Part shown: positions 26,235 through 33,916 of the stretch, one piece after another
Layout of the letters: each line of letters starts with the position of its first letter
Numbering within the stretch: position 1 is the stretch's first letter
Assembly (NCBI GenBank): GCA_947586835.1
Contig: CANPXT010000014.1
Span: forward strand, 1-39,330
Source of the DNA: an uncultured Alphaproteobacteria bacterium
Lineage (GTDB): Bacteria > Pseudomonadota > Alphaproteobacteria > CAAHEQ01 > UBA3637
DNA length: 39,330 nucleotides
Direction: 5' to 3'
Program-made: the position numbers and the translations under genes
The notes under the pieces: generated by a model
Seen by the model: the letters and a program-made list of their open reading frames with translations, nothing else
Told to the model about the DNA's origin: nothing
Database searches by the model: none

Positions 26235-26828
26235 TCATATTATTTGTAGTTTTTTCCTTAGTGTTGGATAGCTTATCTTTAATTTTCTGCAAATATCCTT
26301 TTTTGATATGTTCTTTTCCAATAACCGTTTGATAATTATTTCTTTTTCTTCTAATTTATGATGTTTGTTTTTACTTCCGACTCTTCTTCCTAATTTGTAT
26401 CCTTTGGCTTTTAGTCTTGCTAACGCTTCCTTAGTACGCTCGCTTATGAGATTTCTCTCAATTTCGGCAGATAAACCAAACGCAAAGGCAAGCACTTTAC
26501 TCTGAATATTATCTCCCAACTCGTAATCTTCTTTAACCGTATAGACTTTTGCCCCTACCATCATACAATACTCTAAAATCCGCATTATCATAAATAGTTT
26601 TCTTCCCAATCTTGATAATTCAGAACATATAATGACATCTCCGGCTTTTAAATGTTTCATACATCCGCCTAAAGCTCGTTCATGAGGCTCTTTTATTCCG
26701 GAAACTCCTGCATCTTCAATATATTTTTCGATTCTTATACCTAAATTTTGAGCTTTTTGCTCAATACCTAACTTCTGATTTTCACAATCTTGTTTGTCTG
26801 TACTCACTCTGATATATCCGTAATACAT
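26235..26828 (-). CDS. serine recombinase (resolvase/invertase family)
   Basis: A 197-residue small serine recombinase. The catalytic serine is in YGYIRVSTDKQD (Ser9). Conserved elements follow in order: EDAGVSG, GDVIICSELSRLGR (about 58-72, with the active-site Arg) and AEIERNLISERTKEAL (about 126-141). A C-terminal Hin-type helix-turn-helix is KKDICRKLKISYPTLRKKL. The length fits resolvases and invertases rather than large serine integrases. AAAGGA lies six bases before the ATG at 26828, which is preferred over a TTG at 26843 that falls inside that ribosome site. It belongs to an operon with the zinc-ribbon gene (gap 18 nt). It may resolve, invert or mobilise the island, but its sites are not known. 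Confidence 0.92.
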   Translation of the reverse strand: MYYGYIRVSTDKQDCENQKLGIEQKAQNLGIRIEKYIEDAGVSGIKEPHERALGGCMKHLKAGDVIICSELSRLGRKLFMIMRILEYCMMVGAKVYTVKEDYELGDNIQSKVLAFAFGLSAEIERNLISERTKEALARLKAKGYKLGRRVGSKNKHHKLEEKEIIIKRLLEKNISKKDICRKLKISYPTLRKKLQII

Positions 26829-26846
26829 TTTTATTCCTTTCAAAAA

Positions 26847-27425
26847 TTACAATAATTTTCTAAAATCTTTACACATTGATACCAAACCTCGCATTTCATA
26901 CTCTTCAGACTTATCCAAATATTTTTCAAATGTGGTTCGATGTATCCAACGCTTTTTTTGTCCGTTTTCAAGAACTCTGTCTTGATATTTATTGCTTTGT
27001 TCAAACATTCTGCCCATATACCCCATTTGCTGTGCTTTATAGCAAAGATTTTGACAACATCTGCACAAAAAATACTTTTCAGCATATAGGAAAGCCACCT
27101 TTCTACCACATTGGGGACACAAAAACCAGTACCTTTTACCGCCAAAGTAAGGAAAACTGCATACTATGGATATATTAACTTTTATGTTTTCTTGTTTCCT
27201 AAATACATAATTTAAAGTTATACATCTTTCTTTTCCAATAAAATTAGACGTATAAGCAGCAGAACCAACTACTTTGGAATAAAATAGTTCGGAGCTTCTT
27301 TTCCAAGTTAATCCTCCATTTATTACAGTGTTTTCTTGAAAGCATTTGTGCTTTTTCATCCAACCTATACTTAATTGGAGCAAGTCATCTGTTGTCTTTT
27401 TTTTATCAGATCTATACCAAACCAT
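26847..27425 (-). CDS. zinc-ribbon protein of an uncharacterised recombinase-associated family
   Basis: A 192-residue protein from the ATG at 27425. A TTG at 27455 would add ten residues, and neither start has a good ribosome site. The core is GGKRYWFLCPQCGRKVAFLY followed by FLCRCCQNLCYKAQQ, four cysteines in CxxC pairs that should bind one zinc. Further on lies RWIHRTTFEKYLDK. I recognise this pattern (CPxCGRRV..LY...FxCRxCxxLxYxSQ, then a basic (H)RTYxxL) from widespread small bacterial proteins of unknown function, often near mobile genes. DNA binding is a reasonable guess but unproven. It lies just upstream of the recombinase. Confidence 0.75.
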   Translation of the reverse strand: MVWYRSDKKKTTDDLLQLSIGWMKKHKCFQENTVINGGLTWKRSSELFYSKVVGSAAYTSNFIGKERCITLNYVFRKQENIKVNISIVCSFPYFGGKRYWFLCPQCGRKVAFLYAEKYFLCRCCQNLCYKAQQMGYMGRMFEQSNKYQDRVLENGQKKRWIHRTTFEKYLDKSEEYEMRGLVSMCKDFRKLL

Positions 27426-27460
27426 GTTTTTTTTTAAATCGAAATCTATAGGCAAATTAA

Positions 27461-27607
27461 CTAAAATCCGAAGGGGAAAAGCTTTTTTATTTCTTCATCG
27501 GTTTCTATGGTTTGTACTTTTGTTGGATATTCTCCAATAAACTTGGCAATAGTCTCAAAAGCTCTAACGTCTCCGGAAATTGCTTTTTTAATTAAACCCA
27601 TTGCCAT
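27461..27607 (-). CDS. small ORF, possible truncated phage packaging-type protein
   Basis: A 48-residue ORF whose sequence (LIKKAISGDVRAFETI, then AKFIGEYPTKVQ) resembles the C-terminal helical module seen in phage small-terminase-like proteins, where a GDVRAFE.I...GE.P pattern is common. The N-terminal part of such proteins is missing, so this is either a remnant or a genuine microprotein. The start codon lacks a strong ribosome site. It ends 5-35 nt before the zinc-ribbon gene, on the same strand, and is probably co-transcribed. Confidence 0.45.
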   Translation of the reverse strand: MAMGLIKKAISGDVRAFETIAKFIGEYPTKVQTIETDEEIKKLFPFGF

Positions 27608-27684
27608 TTCTTTTTTGCAAGCTGATAGCCATCATTCTATTTCTTATTGTTTTTACTTAATAAAATTAAAACTTAAAATACTCA

Positions 27685-27702
27685 TGGGACATCAAAGGGA
27701 CA
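27685..27702 (-). repeat. inverted TGTCCC pair, 11-bp period
   Basis: TGGGACA at 27685-27691 and AGGGACA at 27696-27702, i.e. two TGTCCC motifs on the minus strand one helical turn apart, facing the direct pair at 27790-27807. Confidence 0.45.
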
Positions 27703-27789
27703 TAAAGAAATGAAAATATGCTTTTCAAGTACAAATTTAGGAGTTTTTTCTTTTTGTTGTTGAGATTTATTGCCGATTAATCTTGTTAT

Positions 27790-27807
27790 TGTCCCATCAG
27801 TGTCCCA
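27790..27807 (+). repeat. TGTCCCA pair, 11-bp period (right end)
   Basis: TGTCCCA at 27790-27796 and 27801-27807, with TTATTG before the first copy as at the left end of the island (21163-21184). Confidence 0.5.
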
Positions 27808-27813
27808 TTTTGC

Positions 27814-27856
27814 AAAAATAAAAGGCTCCCAGATTTCTCTAAAAGCCTTTATTTTT
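27814..27856 (-). terminator. terminator downstream of tRNA-fMet
   Basis: AAAGGCT / AGCCTTT core with A-rich and T-rich flanks (one bulge). It lies directly after the encoded CCA of tRNA-fMet in the minus direction and would stop tRNA transcripts from entering the island. Confidence 0.7.
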
Positions 27857-27857
27857 A

Positions 27858-27935
27858 TGGTTGCGGGGGTGGGATTTGAACCTCACGACCTCCAGGTTAT
27901 GAGCCTGGCAAGCTACCGAACTGCTCTACCCCGCG
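27858..27935 (-). tRNA. initiator tRNA-fMet (anticodon CAT)
   Basis: The reverse strand folds into a cloverleaf with anticodon loop CTCATAA and encoded CCA (27858-27860). The acceptor begins CGCGGGG and ends CCCCGCA, so position 1 (C) and position 72 (A) do not pair, the hallmark of bacterial initiator tRNA. The anticodon stem is CCAGG/CCTGG, so the usual three G-C pairs become A29-U41, G-C, G-C. A perfect consensus promoter lies upstream. Its anticodon-to-T-arm portion is duplicated at 21020-21048, marking it as an island integration site. Confidence 0.93.
27875..27903. repeat. right direct repeat of the island, inside tRNA-fMet
   Basis: 29 bp identical to 21020-21048. Because the 3' end of the tRNA lies on the island side of this repeat, the island probably brought a replacement 3' end that keeps the tRNA intact. 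Confidence 0.85.
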
Positions 27936-27947
27936 ATGAACGGATGT

Positions 27948-27976
27948 ATTATATTATCATTTCTCATCATTGTCAA
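27948..27976 (-). promoter_or_regulatory. promoter of tRNA-fMet
   Basis: On the minus strand, a perfect TTGACA (27971-27976), 17-nt spacer, TATAAT (27948-27953), 12 nt before the tRNA 5' end. Confidence 0.9.
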
Positions 27977-28077
27977 GAGTTTTTTTATAACACCCTAAAA
28001 AATTATTTCTGATAAAAATTTATCTTTCTTAAAGCGATTCAAGTGCTTTTATCCGTTGATACTTCATACTTTAAAAA

Positions 28078-28602
28078 TTAAAACCCGATATTTTTCAGCC
28101 ACTTTTCAACGGCAGATTGCGTCTGTGCTTGATTTTTTTGTGCCGTAGATCCTAAAATATCAAAACCCATCAACATTTTTTTCGGTTTCACCGTTTTTTT
28201 AATTTTTTCATCAATTCCGCCGAAACCGCTTCCTTCGTGCGTTACAAAAGGAATCAGTGTTTTATGCGTAAAATCATGATTTTCCAAGAATGTATAACAA
28301 ATCATCGGTAAATCGCCCCACCAATTCGGAGCCCCGATAAAAACGGTATCATAATCATCAAAATCCGACAGATCAGCTGCCAACTCGGGACGGGTATTTT
28401 GCTTCTTTTCGCGTAAAGCCATATCCGTTAAAGCTTTATATGTCTTCGGATAACAATCATTTTTCGGTTTTAACTCAAACAACGGAACATTCAGGATATT
28501 TGAAATAATTTTTGCAACAACTGCCGTATTCCCCTCTTCAACAACACCTACCCCATATTGTTCGCCGCTTCTTGAAAAATACACAACAATCGAATGAGAC
28601 AT
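28078..28602 (-). CDS. flavodoxin-family protein
   Basis: A 174-residue flavodoxin-like protein that binds FMN and carries electrons or reduces small substrates. The first strand and phosphate loop read IVVYFSRSGEQYGVG...GNTAVVAKII. The segment DYDTVFIGAPNWWGDLP (about 83-99) is the usual aromatic flavin-binding loop, and THEGSGFGG (about 121) the third. The phosphate-binding loop carries an insertion compared with short-chain flavodoxins, as in the Flavodoxin_4 group. AAAGGA precedes the ATG. It could serve as an electron partner of the PFOR at 11509, but a quinone-reductase type role is equally possible. Confidence 0.88.
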   Translation of the reverse strand: MSHSIVVYFSRSGEQYGVGVVEEGNTAVVAKIISNILNVPLFELKPKNDCYPKTYKALTDMALREKKQNTRPELAADLSDFDDYDTVFIGAPNWWGDLPMICYTFLENHDFTHKTLIPFVTHEGSGFGGIDEKIKKTVKPKKMLMGFDILGSTAQKNQAQTQSAVEKWLKNIGF

Positions 28603-28620
28603 ATTTCTTTTCCTTTCAAT

Positions 28621-28658
28621 AAAAAACGCCGCTTAAACATTTAATTAAACGGCGTTTT
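28621..28658 (-). terminator. terminator of the DUF1189-like gene
   Basis: A perfect 9-bp stem AAAACGCCG / CGGCGTTTT with an 18-nt loop, followed on the minus strand by T residues. It separates the DUF1189-like gene from the flavodoxin gene. Confidence 0.8.
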
Positions 28659-28663
28659 CTCTC

Positions 28664-29665
28664 TTATTGTTTCGTTTTACTTTTTTTTACCGACTTTGAA
28701 CGCTGTTTATTCCGCTGCGTTTTTTTGGCAGACGCTGATTTAACCGTGCGTTTTTGAATAACAGACGTTTGAAGCGATTTTTTTCGCTCTACGACTTTTA
28801 TAACCGGTTGTTTTGTTTTTAAAGAATCTTCTTTAATTAAAGTATCTTCTTTAACAGGCATAACTTCTTCATCTGCCAAAACAGGCTCTGTTTCATTCTC
28901 AACCGCCGGCGCAACCGCAACCAAGTGCTTTTTCAGAACGCTTGCCAAAAATAATGTGATAAATGCCGACAGAACAATAATCCACATCAGCGGATAAGCC
29001 GGTACGGTCACATATTCGGAAAAAGAACAAACAATTGTGCCGATCCAAAGCACACTCCACGGCAGAACTAAGGCTCTTCCCCAACCGGAGATACTCATTC
29101 TTCGATTGAAAAATGATCCGAAAATCAGCGTGATTAAATACGATATTAAAAATGAAATCAGCCCGATAATTAAGGAAGCAACTCCGATACACACACTGAT
29201 AATTGTCAGTAAAAGAGAAACGAAATTACGAATCATATCATGGGTAATAATTGTATTTTCCATTTCCGGTATATCATAAGCGTGCACTTCGCCTTCACTT
29301 TGTATATAGATTTTTTTTGCCGTTACATACATAAAAACAGATGAGGGTATTGTATCAACACTCTCAACCGTTGTGTTAGCAATAATATATGTATCTTCAT
29401 CATCAGGCGAAACGGCAGGAATTGTCCACACGACATTATCAAGAATCGGCTCTTCAATTCGTCCGTCTTGAATTTTAACAACCGGCAATGTATCAATAAA
29501 CGAATCGACATCGTTGGTGTTAATTTGCAAACGTAAAACAAGACCGGATAAGATAGCAACCGCTATCCCCGTTAAAAATGAGAACAGAAATGCAAACTTC
29601 ATACCAATGCCGCGTCCGGCCGTGATATAATTACAATATCCTGTTTTAAAACTGCACTGACACAT
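28664..29665 (-). CDS. DUF1189-like multi-pass membrane protein
   Basis: A 333-residue inner-membrane protein. After a short Cys-containing N-terminus (MCQCSFKTGYC) a first membrane helix (about 23-44) leads into an extracytoplasmic part of about 90 residues containing FIDTLPVVKIQDGRIEEP. Four more helices follow (about 150-185, 205-220, 225-245). The tail, from about 250, is very basic (KKTQRNKQRSKSVKKSKTKQ at the end) and probably cytoplasmic. The layout of one helix, a P-x-(I/V)-x-I-x-D-G-x-I loop, then a helix cluster, fits DUF1189 proteins of unknown role. AAAGGA precedes the ATG at 29665. Confidence 0.7.
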   Translation of the reverse strand: MCQCSFKTGYCNYITAGRGIGMKFAFLFSFLTGIAVAILSGLVLRLQINTNDVDSFIDTLPVVKIQDGRIEEPILDNVVWTIPAVSPDDEDTYIIANTTVESVDTIPSSVFMYVTAKKIYIQSEGEVHAYDIPEMENTIITHDMIRNFVSLLLTIISVCIGVASLIIGLISFLISYLITLIFGSFFNRRMSISGWGRALVLPWSVLWIGTIVCSFSEYVTVPAYPLMWIIVLSAFITLFLASVLKKHLVAVAPAVENETEPVLADEEVMPVKEDTLIKEDSLKTKQPVIKVVERKKSLQTSVIQKRTVKSASAKKTQRNKQRSKSVKKSKTKQ

Positions 29666-29700
29666 TTTAATATCCTTTCATTATGTTAAAGCGCTTCATC

Positions 29701-29729
29701 AATATATGACAGAAAATTTTTTTAATCAA
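29701..29729 (-). promoter_or_regulatory. promoter of the DUF1189-like gene
   Basis: On the minus strand, TTGATT (29724-29729), a 17-nt spacer and TATATT (29701-29706), 35 nt before the ATG. Confidence 0.6.
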
Positions 29730-29768
29730 CATTTTTTTCAATTAATATGCTGTTATTTTTCACTTTCC

Positions 29769-31436
29769 CTAATTGTTACTGCTCCGTTCACGACTATCAG
29801 GCACTGAGGGGGTCGAATTATCATACACACAATATGTTTGTGCCAATCCTTTTACATCCGTCCTGCCATTGGTAGAACTTGTACCTGATGATGTAAATTT
29901 AATTGTCCAGTTACCTGTGCTTGAGTTAGAACCGTTTTTGTGATGAGCACCCTCTGTACTATCAATTGTAATTTTCAATCCGCTATTTGCAACAGGTATA
30001 TCAGCTGATGCTGTAACTTGAGAATTACTTACTGTCAATTTATTCGCAACATCCGATTTCTGAACCTTTAAGTCACCCCACGATGTCGGCGTGACAATAA
30101 CGGCCGGCGCATAATGAGTCGGACAAGAAGGAATTGGAACTGTTGTATTAGTGTTTGAAATTTCATGAACTGCACGACTGATATAATTCGGTAAAATCTC
30201 GCTTAAACGCGCCCCGCCCCGCGAATCCAACTTAATATCGTTCATAACCGATGTATAAGCCGGATCAACTTTATAATTTTCATTTGCATTTGGAGCCTTT
30301 TTGCTGGATTTTAAACCCTGATTTGTCATGGTCATTGTTTCGGTGTTATCGTTTTCAGAGGTGCTCTTCGGATCTCTGGCAATAATTTCACCCTTACCGT
30401 TTATGATAATTTTTTCTTTTCCCGCGTTATCATACACAACAATTTTGTTTCCTTCGGAAGCAGTCTCGTTATAAGTGGAATTTGCGGAAGCACTATCGGA
30501 ATGGAACAAACCGATTGCCTGCTTTTCCGTACCATCGGTTGCCCGACCCACCATTAAGTTATTTTTAACATACACATTTCCTTTGGCTTTATCAGCACCC
30601 GATGTACTGCCGACCCAAAATAAAGGATCGCACTTGTTATTTCGCCCCCCGTTAGAACCGGCATCGTATATTGTATCGTTAGATGCGGTATAACCCTTCT
30701 CGGCACTGTAATTACCCGTTTGATTATGTCCTAACGTATAACAATTTTCATTTGTATGACCGACCGAAAAATAATTCCATGCATGCAAATCTTGCAAAGC
30801 TAATTTATCCGGTAAAGCAACCAAACTGGCAGAATAATCTTCAAACGTCACTTCCGGCACAAAGGTATCCATTCCCGTTGTTGCTATATAAACCACGTTA
30901 CCTCCTGCAGAAGTACACCATCCGCCCGGATCATCCATCCACCAACCACCGGCGACACCGTTAATATAACCGCCTTGACAAATACCCGCATCGGCACCGA
31001 TTAAATTCGCAATGCGCGCCGCTCTTTTAAAACGTGTACCTGACGGTATGGCATCCTCGGTCGGGACAATATAACCTTGCAAAAAGTTGTCGCTGTTTTT
31101 GCATATATAAAAATTATAACCACCGTCTTCGGTTACGGTTTCATTTCCGTAGGGCAAAAACAGTTGAAGTTTTCGACGAAATTGATTAGCGCTCATACAA
31201 TCCGATCCGCTACCGAAATCACGTAACAAACGTTCTTTTTCAGACAAAATAAATGCTGATAAACCTTCTTTTAATGTTCTCATTTCGGAAGCGACATTAA
31301 TATTTTCCACTTCTTCGTTTCGCGTCATAACCTGACGAAACAATAATGGTCCCATCACACCCAACAATGCTATAACGGCAATGACCTCAACCAAAACGGA
31401 TCCTTGCTCATTTTTTCTGCCATTAAACTTATTCAT
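29769..31436 (-). CDS. large prepilin-like surface protein
   Basis: A 555-residue protein with a type IV prepilin/pseudopilin leader. A short basic leader ends EQG, cleavage is expected between Gly12 and Ser13, Glu is at +5 of the mature chain (SVLVEV), and a hydrophobic helix follows (IAVIALLGVMGPLL). Ordinary pilins are 120-200 residues, so this is far larger, with a long Ser/Thr/Asn/Gly-rich body and a C-terminal domain of about 130 residues after RAVHEISNTNT. In size and plan it recalls PilV-type tip adhesins, though no shufflon-like repeats are seen. AAGGAG precedes the ATG, which overlaps the end of the upstream gene by 8 nt. No pilus assembly genes are in the window. Confidence 0.75.
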   Translation of the reverse strand: MNKFNGRKNEQGSVLVEVIAVIALLGVMGPLLFRQVMTRNEEVENINVASEMRTLKEGLSAFILSEKERLLRDFGSGSDCMSANQFRRKLQLFLPYGNETVTEDGGYNFYICKNSDNFLQGYIVPTEDAIPSGTRFKRAARIANLIGADAGICQGGYINGVAGGWWMDDPGGWCTSAGGNVVYIATTGMDTFVPEVTFEDYSASLVALPDKLALQDLHAWNYFSVGHTNENCYTLGHNQTGNYSAEKGYTASNDTIYDAGSNGGRNNKCDPLFWVGSTSGADKAKGNVYVKNNLMVGRATDGTEKQAIGLFHSDSASANSTYNETASEGNKIVVYDNAGKEKIIINGKGEIIARDPKSTSENDNTETMTMTNQGLKSSKKAPNANENYKVDPAYTSVMNDIKLDSRGGARLSEILPNYISRAVHEISNTNTTVPIPSCPTHYAPAVIVTPTSWGDLKVQKSDVANKLTVSNSQVTASADIPVANSGLKITIDSTEGAHHKNGSNSSTGNWTIKFTSSGTSSTNGRTDVKGLAQTYCVYDNSTPSVPDSRERSSNN

Positions 31437-33081
31437 TCATTCTCCTTTGTGAACTATATCCTTGAACCGATGTTCCCGTTTTTCCGATTTCATTCAGATA
31501 ACGTAACGTATTTGATTTATAAATACGCGTTAAACCATATAAATCAAATGTTGTGTCAATTGTCGTCGTGTTTTCGGCCGGTGAACGATTATAAAGCAAG
31601 AAATTATATAAAACAAACTTGGATGAAGTGCCGCCAATGATAAGAGATTCGCCTTCAAGAGGACCGATGATCTCATCAAATGTCGCTTCCTTGACCAATT
31701 TTCCGTCAACATACAATTTATGTCCGCCGGCATTTAAAATATAATCAACCTGACGCATTTGATTTGCTCCGAGGTATCCTGATAAAATATATTGCTTGGA
31801 TTTATATGTTAAAGTAACCGAAAACTGCGTATGATAAAACCTTGCTTCAACATGCGGTGCATCAGCACCGCCCGTGTTGTTAACCGTTTTAAAAACAGTA
31901 TAGTCTCCCTCCTTAAACAAACCAAACAATGAAACTGTAGCCGGCACACCGATTAAAACTCTCGGCTTTGCCGAATCAAACACGCCCGGCTGAATGGTTA
32001 AACCTCGGCTGCCGTTAAAAGAAAAGCCGTCGGCATGGCATAAATCACTTGTTTTCGAACAGGTGGGATTCCAATAAGCAGTGCCGCTGCCTGTTCCGGT
32101 AATTGCAATTTTATTATTGTTTTCTTTGGCTAAATTAATCCACCCGTCCGCCGGAACTTGTGAAGCATGTTTAATTTTAAATCCGTCAGACAATTGATTA
32201 ATGGTACCATCCAATAACACTTGTAAGCCCAAACGCGGATACGGATCATTTACCGGCGTCATACAAAACATAACTTCTCGCGAATTATCGCCACCGGCAT
32301 AGACACGACCGTCAATATCATCATAACCCTTAAAATACGAAGTTCTGAATAAACTCATAAACGGATTCGGAACCGTGCGCGTTAAATGACGCGAGTTATT
32401 AATAAAATAACGCTGCATTTTCGAATCATAATATAAATACCCGCAATCGGGATTTCCTTTCGTGCGTTTTAAAAGCGCCACTTCCCATAAAAGCGTTTTG
32501 CCTTTCATATAAGGTTTATCCAATTCTTCCGGAACGGGACCGTATGTCATGACATATTTTGTTGTTGCCGCTTTACAATCGGTAAGTTTTGCCCGCGTAT
32601 AATTATCCGAACCGTTTAATTTCCTTTCCGGCTGATCAAAACAGGCCAAAACACTGACAAAGTCACCCATAACGAGCGGCTCATCCGAAAATAAGTCACT
32701 GAAAGAGGTATTTCCCCATGAAAAGGAAGAACTGGAACGACCCGGGAAAAAATCACTTGTTTCGGCCGAAGCAACATGCTCCGGAAAAAACGAATCAATC
32801 GCACTTTTATTAATTTCATCTGCCGATAAAATATAAACCGCATTTTTAGCTGATGAATCAACTGAGGAAGGTTGTGCCAATGCACCTTGTTTCGTTATTT
32901 GATTAATGGCAATGACTGCTTCGCGCGCATAATCTTTCGCTGCCTGATGTTGCGCAACAAAACTGGCAACATATGCCTCTGATGCCGGCATATAAACCGT
33001 TGATATTTTTGTATCATACGGATAAAGCATATAGTACATTATTCCGAGAATAAATGCAAGAACCGTTCCCCAAAAAATCAT
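31429..33081 (-). CDS. pilin-operon membrane-anchored protein with LamG-like C-terminus
   Basis: A 550-residue protein with an N-terminal membrane helix (about residues 2-20, FWGTVLAFILGIMYYMLYPY) but no Gly-(+5)Glu prepilin site. The middle part is unrecognised and contains several Cys. The last 170 residues have the character of a concanavalin/LamG-type jelly roll: FYHTQFSVTLTYKSKQYILSG, DYILNAGGHKLYVDGKLV, then ESLIIGG and VLYNFLLYNRSPAE. Such domains bind glycans or proteins. GAGGG precedes the ATG and the gene shares a transcript with the large prepilin downstream. The pair probably forms part of a surface fibre or adhesin. Confidence 0.7.
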   Translation of the reverse strand: MIFWGTVLAFILGIMYYMLYPYDTKISTVYMPASEAYVASFVAQHQAAKDYAREAVIAINQITKQGALAQPSSVDSSAKNAVYILSADEINKSAIDSFFPEHVASAETSDFFPGRSSSSFSWGNTSFSDLFSDEPLVMGDFVSVLACFDQPERKLNGSDNYTRAKLTDCKAATTKYVMTYGPVPEELDKPYMKGKTLLWEVALLKRTKGNPDCGYLYYDSKMQRYFINNSRHLTRTVPNPFMSLFRTSYFKGYDDIDGRVYAGGDNSREVMFCMTPVNDPYPRLGLQVLLDGTINQLSDGFKIKHASQVPADGWINLAKENNNKIAITGTGSGTAYWNPTCSKTSDLCHADGFSFNGSRGLTIQPGVFDSAKPRVLIGVPATVSLFGLFKEGDYTVFKTVNNTGGADAPHVEARFYHTQFSVTLTYKSKQYILSGYLGANQMRQVDYILNAGGHKLYVDGKLVKEATFDEIIGPLEGESLIIGGTSSKFVLYNFLLYNRSPAENTTTIDTTFDLYGLTRIYKSNTLRYLNEIGKTGTSVQGYSSQRRMNE

Positions 33082-33113
33082 TTATAAGCCCTCATCTCTA
33101 TTCATATATCTTA

Positions 33114-33142
33114 ATTATAGCAACTTTAATCGTAGCTGTAAA
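33114..33142 (-). promoter_or_regulatory. promoter of the pilin-like operon
   Basis: On the minus strand, TTTACA (33137-33142), a 17-nt spacer and TATAAT (33114-33119), 32 nt before the ATG. Confidence 0.8.
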
Positions 33143-33196
33143 TATTTTTTTTCATTAAAATGTATTTTTTTTCTTTTATTTGACACAATAAACAAC

Positions 33197-33225
33197 TTGA
33201 AATTTGTTAATACATCACTTATATA
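33197..33225 (+). promoter_or_regulatory. putative promoter of the 152-residue protein
   Basis: TTGAAA (33197-33202), a 17-nt spacer and TATATA (33220-33225), 20 nt before the ATG at 33246. A TTGACA at 33180 lacks a matching -10 at normal spacing. Confidence 0.5.
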
Positions 33226-33245
33226 AAACAAAAAAGGAGAAAATA

Positions 33246-33704
33246 ATGGCTCATCATTTTCCAACACAATCGGCCGCACATACATCAGATACGGAAAACA
33301 AAAACATTTCTTTTCAACCGCTTTTAAAAATTTCACGCACGGAACAATTGGTCATTACGCATCAGGAAGTTTTAAAAATCAGTCATACGGAAGAAACCGT
33401 TGTCGTTTCTCCCTCACCCGATGAGAAAACACACTCTGTTCAACAAGAAAATATCCATTTGGCAAATGCCCGAAAAAATTTGGAACAAACATTTGAAAAA
33501 CATCATCAAAAAAATCGGAAAAAAACGGATGACGAAAGCAGCACCCGTTCCGGATTGGATTGTTCCGGACAAGGAATGTGTCAACCGAATATCGAGCCTT
33601 CCGATAACGATACCATGCAACAAATTTTGGTAAAAGCCAACGTACAACAACGAAAAGAAAAAATAAAAAAACGCTTAAAGCAAACGAAAGACAAAAAAAT
33701 TTAA
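33246..33704 (+). CDS. hypothetical hydrophilic protein
   Basis: A 152-residue protein of unknown function. AAAAGGAG lies six bases before the ATG at 33246, so this start is preferred over one at 33204. Residues about 26-52 contain two similar units, LLKISRTEQLVITHQE and VLKISHTEETVVV. The rest is charged and low in complexity, with a basic C-terminus (KRLKQTKDKKI) and an isolated DCSGQGMC segment. No membrane segment is present. The gene converges with a small lipoprotein gene and the two stop codons overlap by 4 nt. Confidence 0.65.
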   Translation: MAHHFPTQSAAHTSDTENKNISFQPLLKISRTEQLVITHQEVLKISHTEETVVVSPSPDEKTHSVQQENIHLANARKNLEQTFEKHHQKNRKKTDDESSTRSGLDCSGQGMCQPNIEPSDNDTMQQILVKANVQQRKEKIKKRLKQTKDKKI

Positions 33705-33907
33705 TCAAAAATACTGTCGGCATAATCTTTGGCCAATTCTTCCGCCTCTCCTTTTGAGGATTCTTCTTGCGGAGATTGCGTATTATCTTTCACATAATAA
33801 ACATGCGGATAAAAAGAGTCATCCGGCGACTGCGGCACTGAAACACGTCCGCACCCGTTACAAAAGAAAATAAAACACAAAACAAAAAGAATACGAATCG
33901 TTTTCAT
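33701..33907 (-). CDS. small LptM-like lipoprotein
   Basis: A 68-residue lipoprotein. The signal peptide (MKTIRILFVLCFIFFCNGC) ends in a lipobox with the acylated Cys19. After it, GRVSVPQSPDDSFYPHVYY resembles the short Pro-rich proteins placed next to argH or lysA in many alphaproteobacteria and the LptM/YifL type, which aids LptD folding. That link is by resemblance only. It starts 9 nt after argS and is probably co-transcribed with it. Confidence 0.65.
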   Translation of the reverse strand: MKTIRILFVLCFIFFCNGCGRVSVPQSPDDSFYPHVYYVKDNTQSPQEESSKGEAEELAKDYADSIFD

Positions 33908-33916
33908 GACTTCTCC

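Larger units (their letters stand above)
21020..27903. mobile_element. tRNA-fMet-associated genomic island with Type ISP restriction system
   Basis: About 6.9 kb bounded by a 29-bp direct repeat, one copy being part of an intact initiator tRNA gene. Such repeats normally mark site-specific integration of a phage or island. All four genes read on the minus strand: a 48-residue ORF, a zinc-ribbon protein, a serine recombinase and a restriction-modification enzyme. No tyrosine integrase, the usual enzyme for tRNA targets, is present. Either the serine recombinase does the work, or the integrase has been lost or acts from elsewhere. The limits are inferred from the repeats. Confidence 0.75.
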
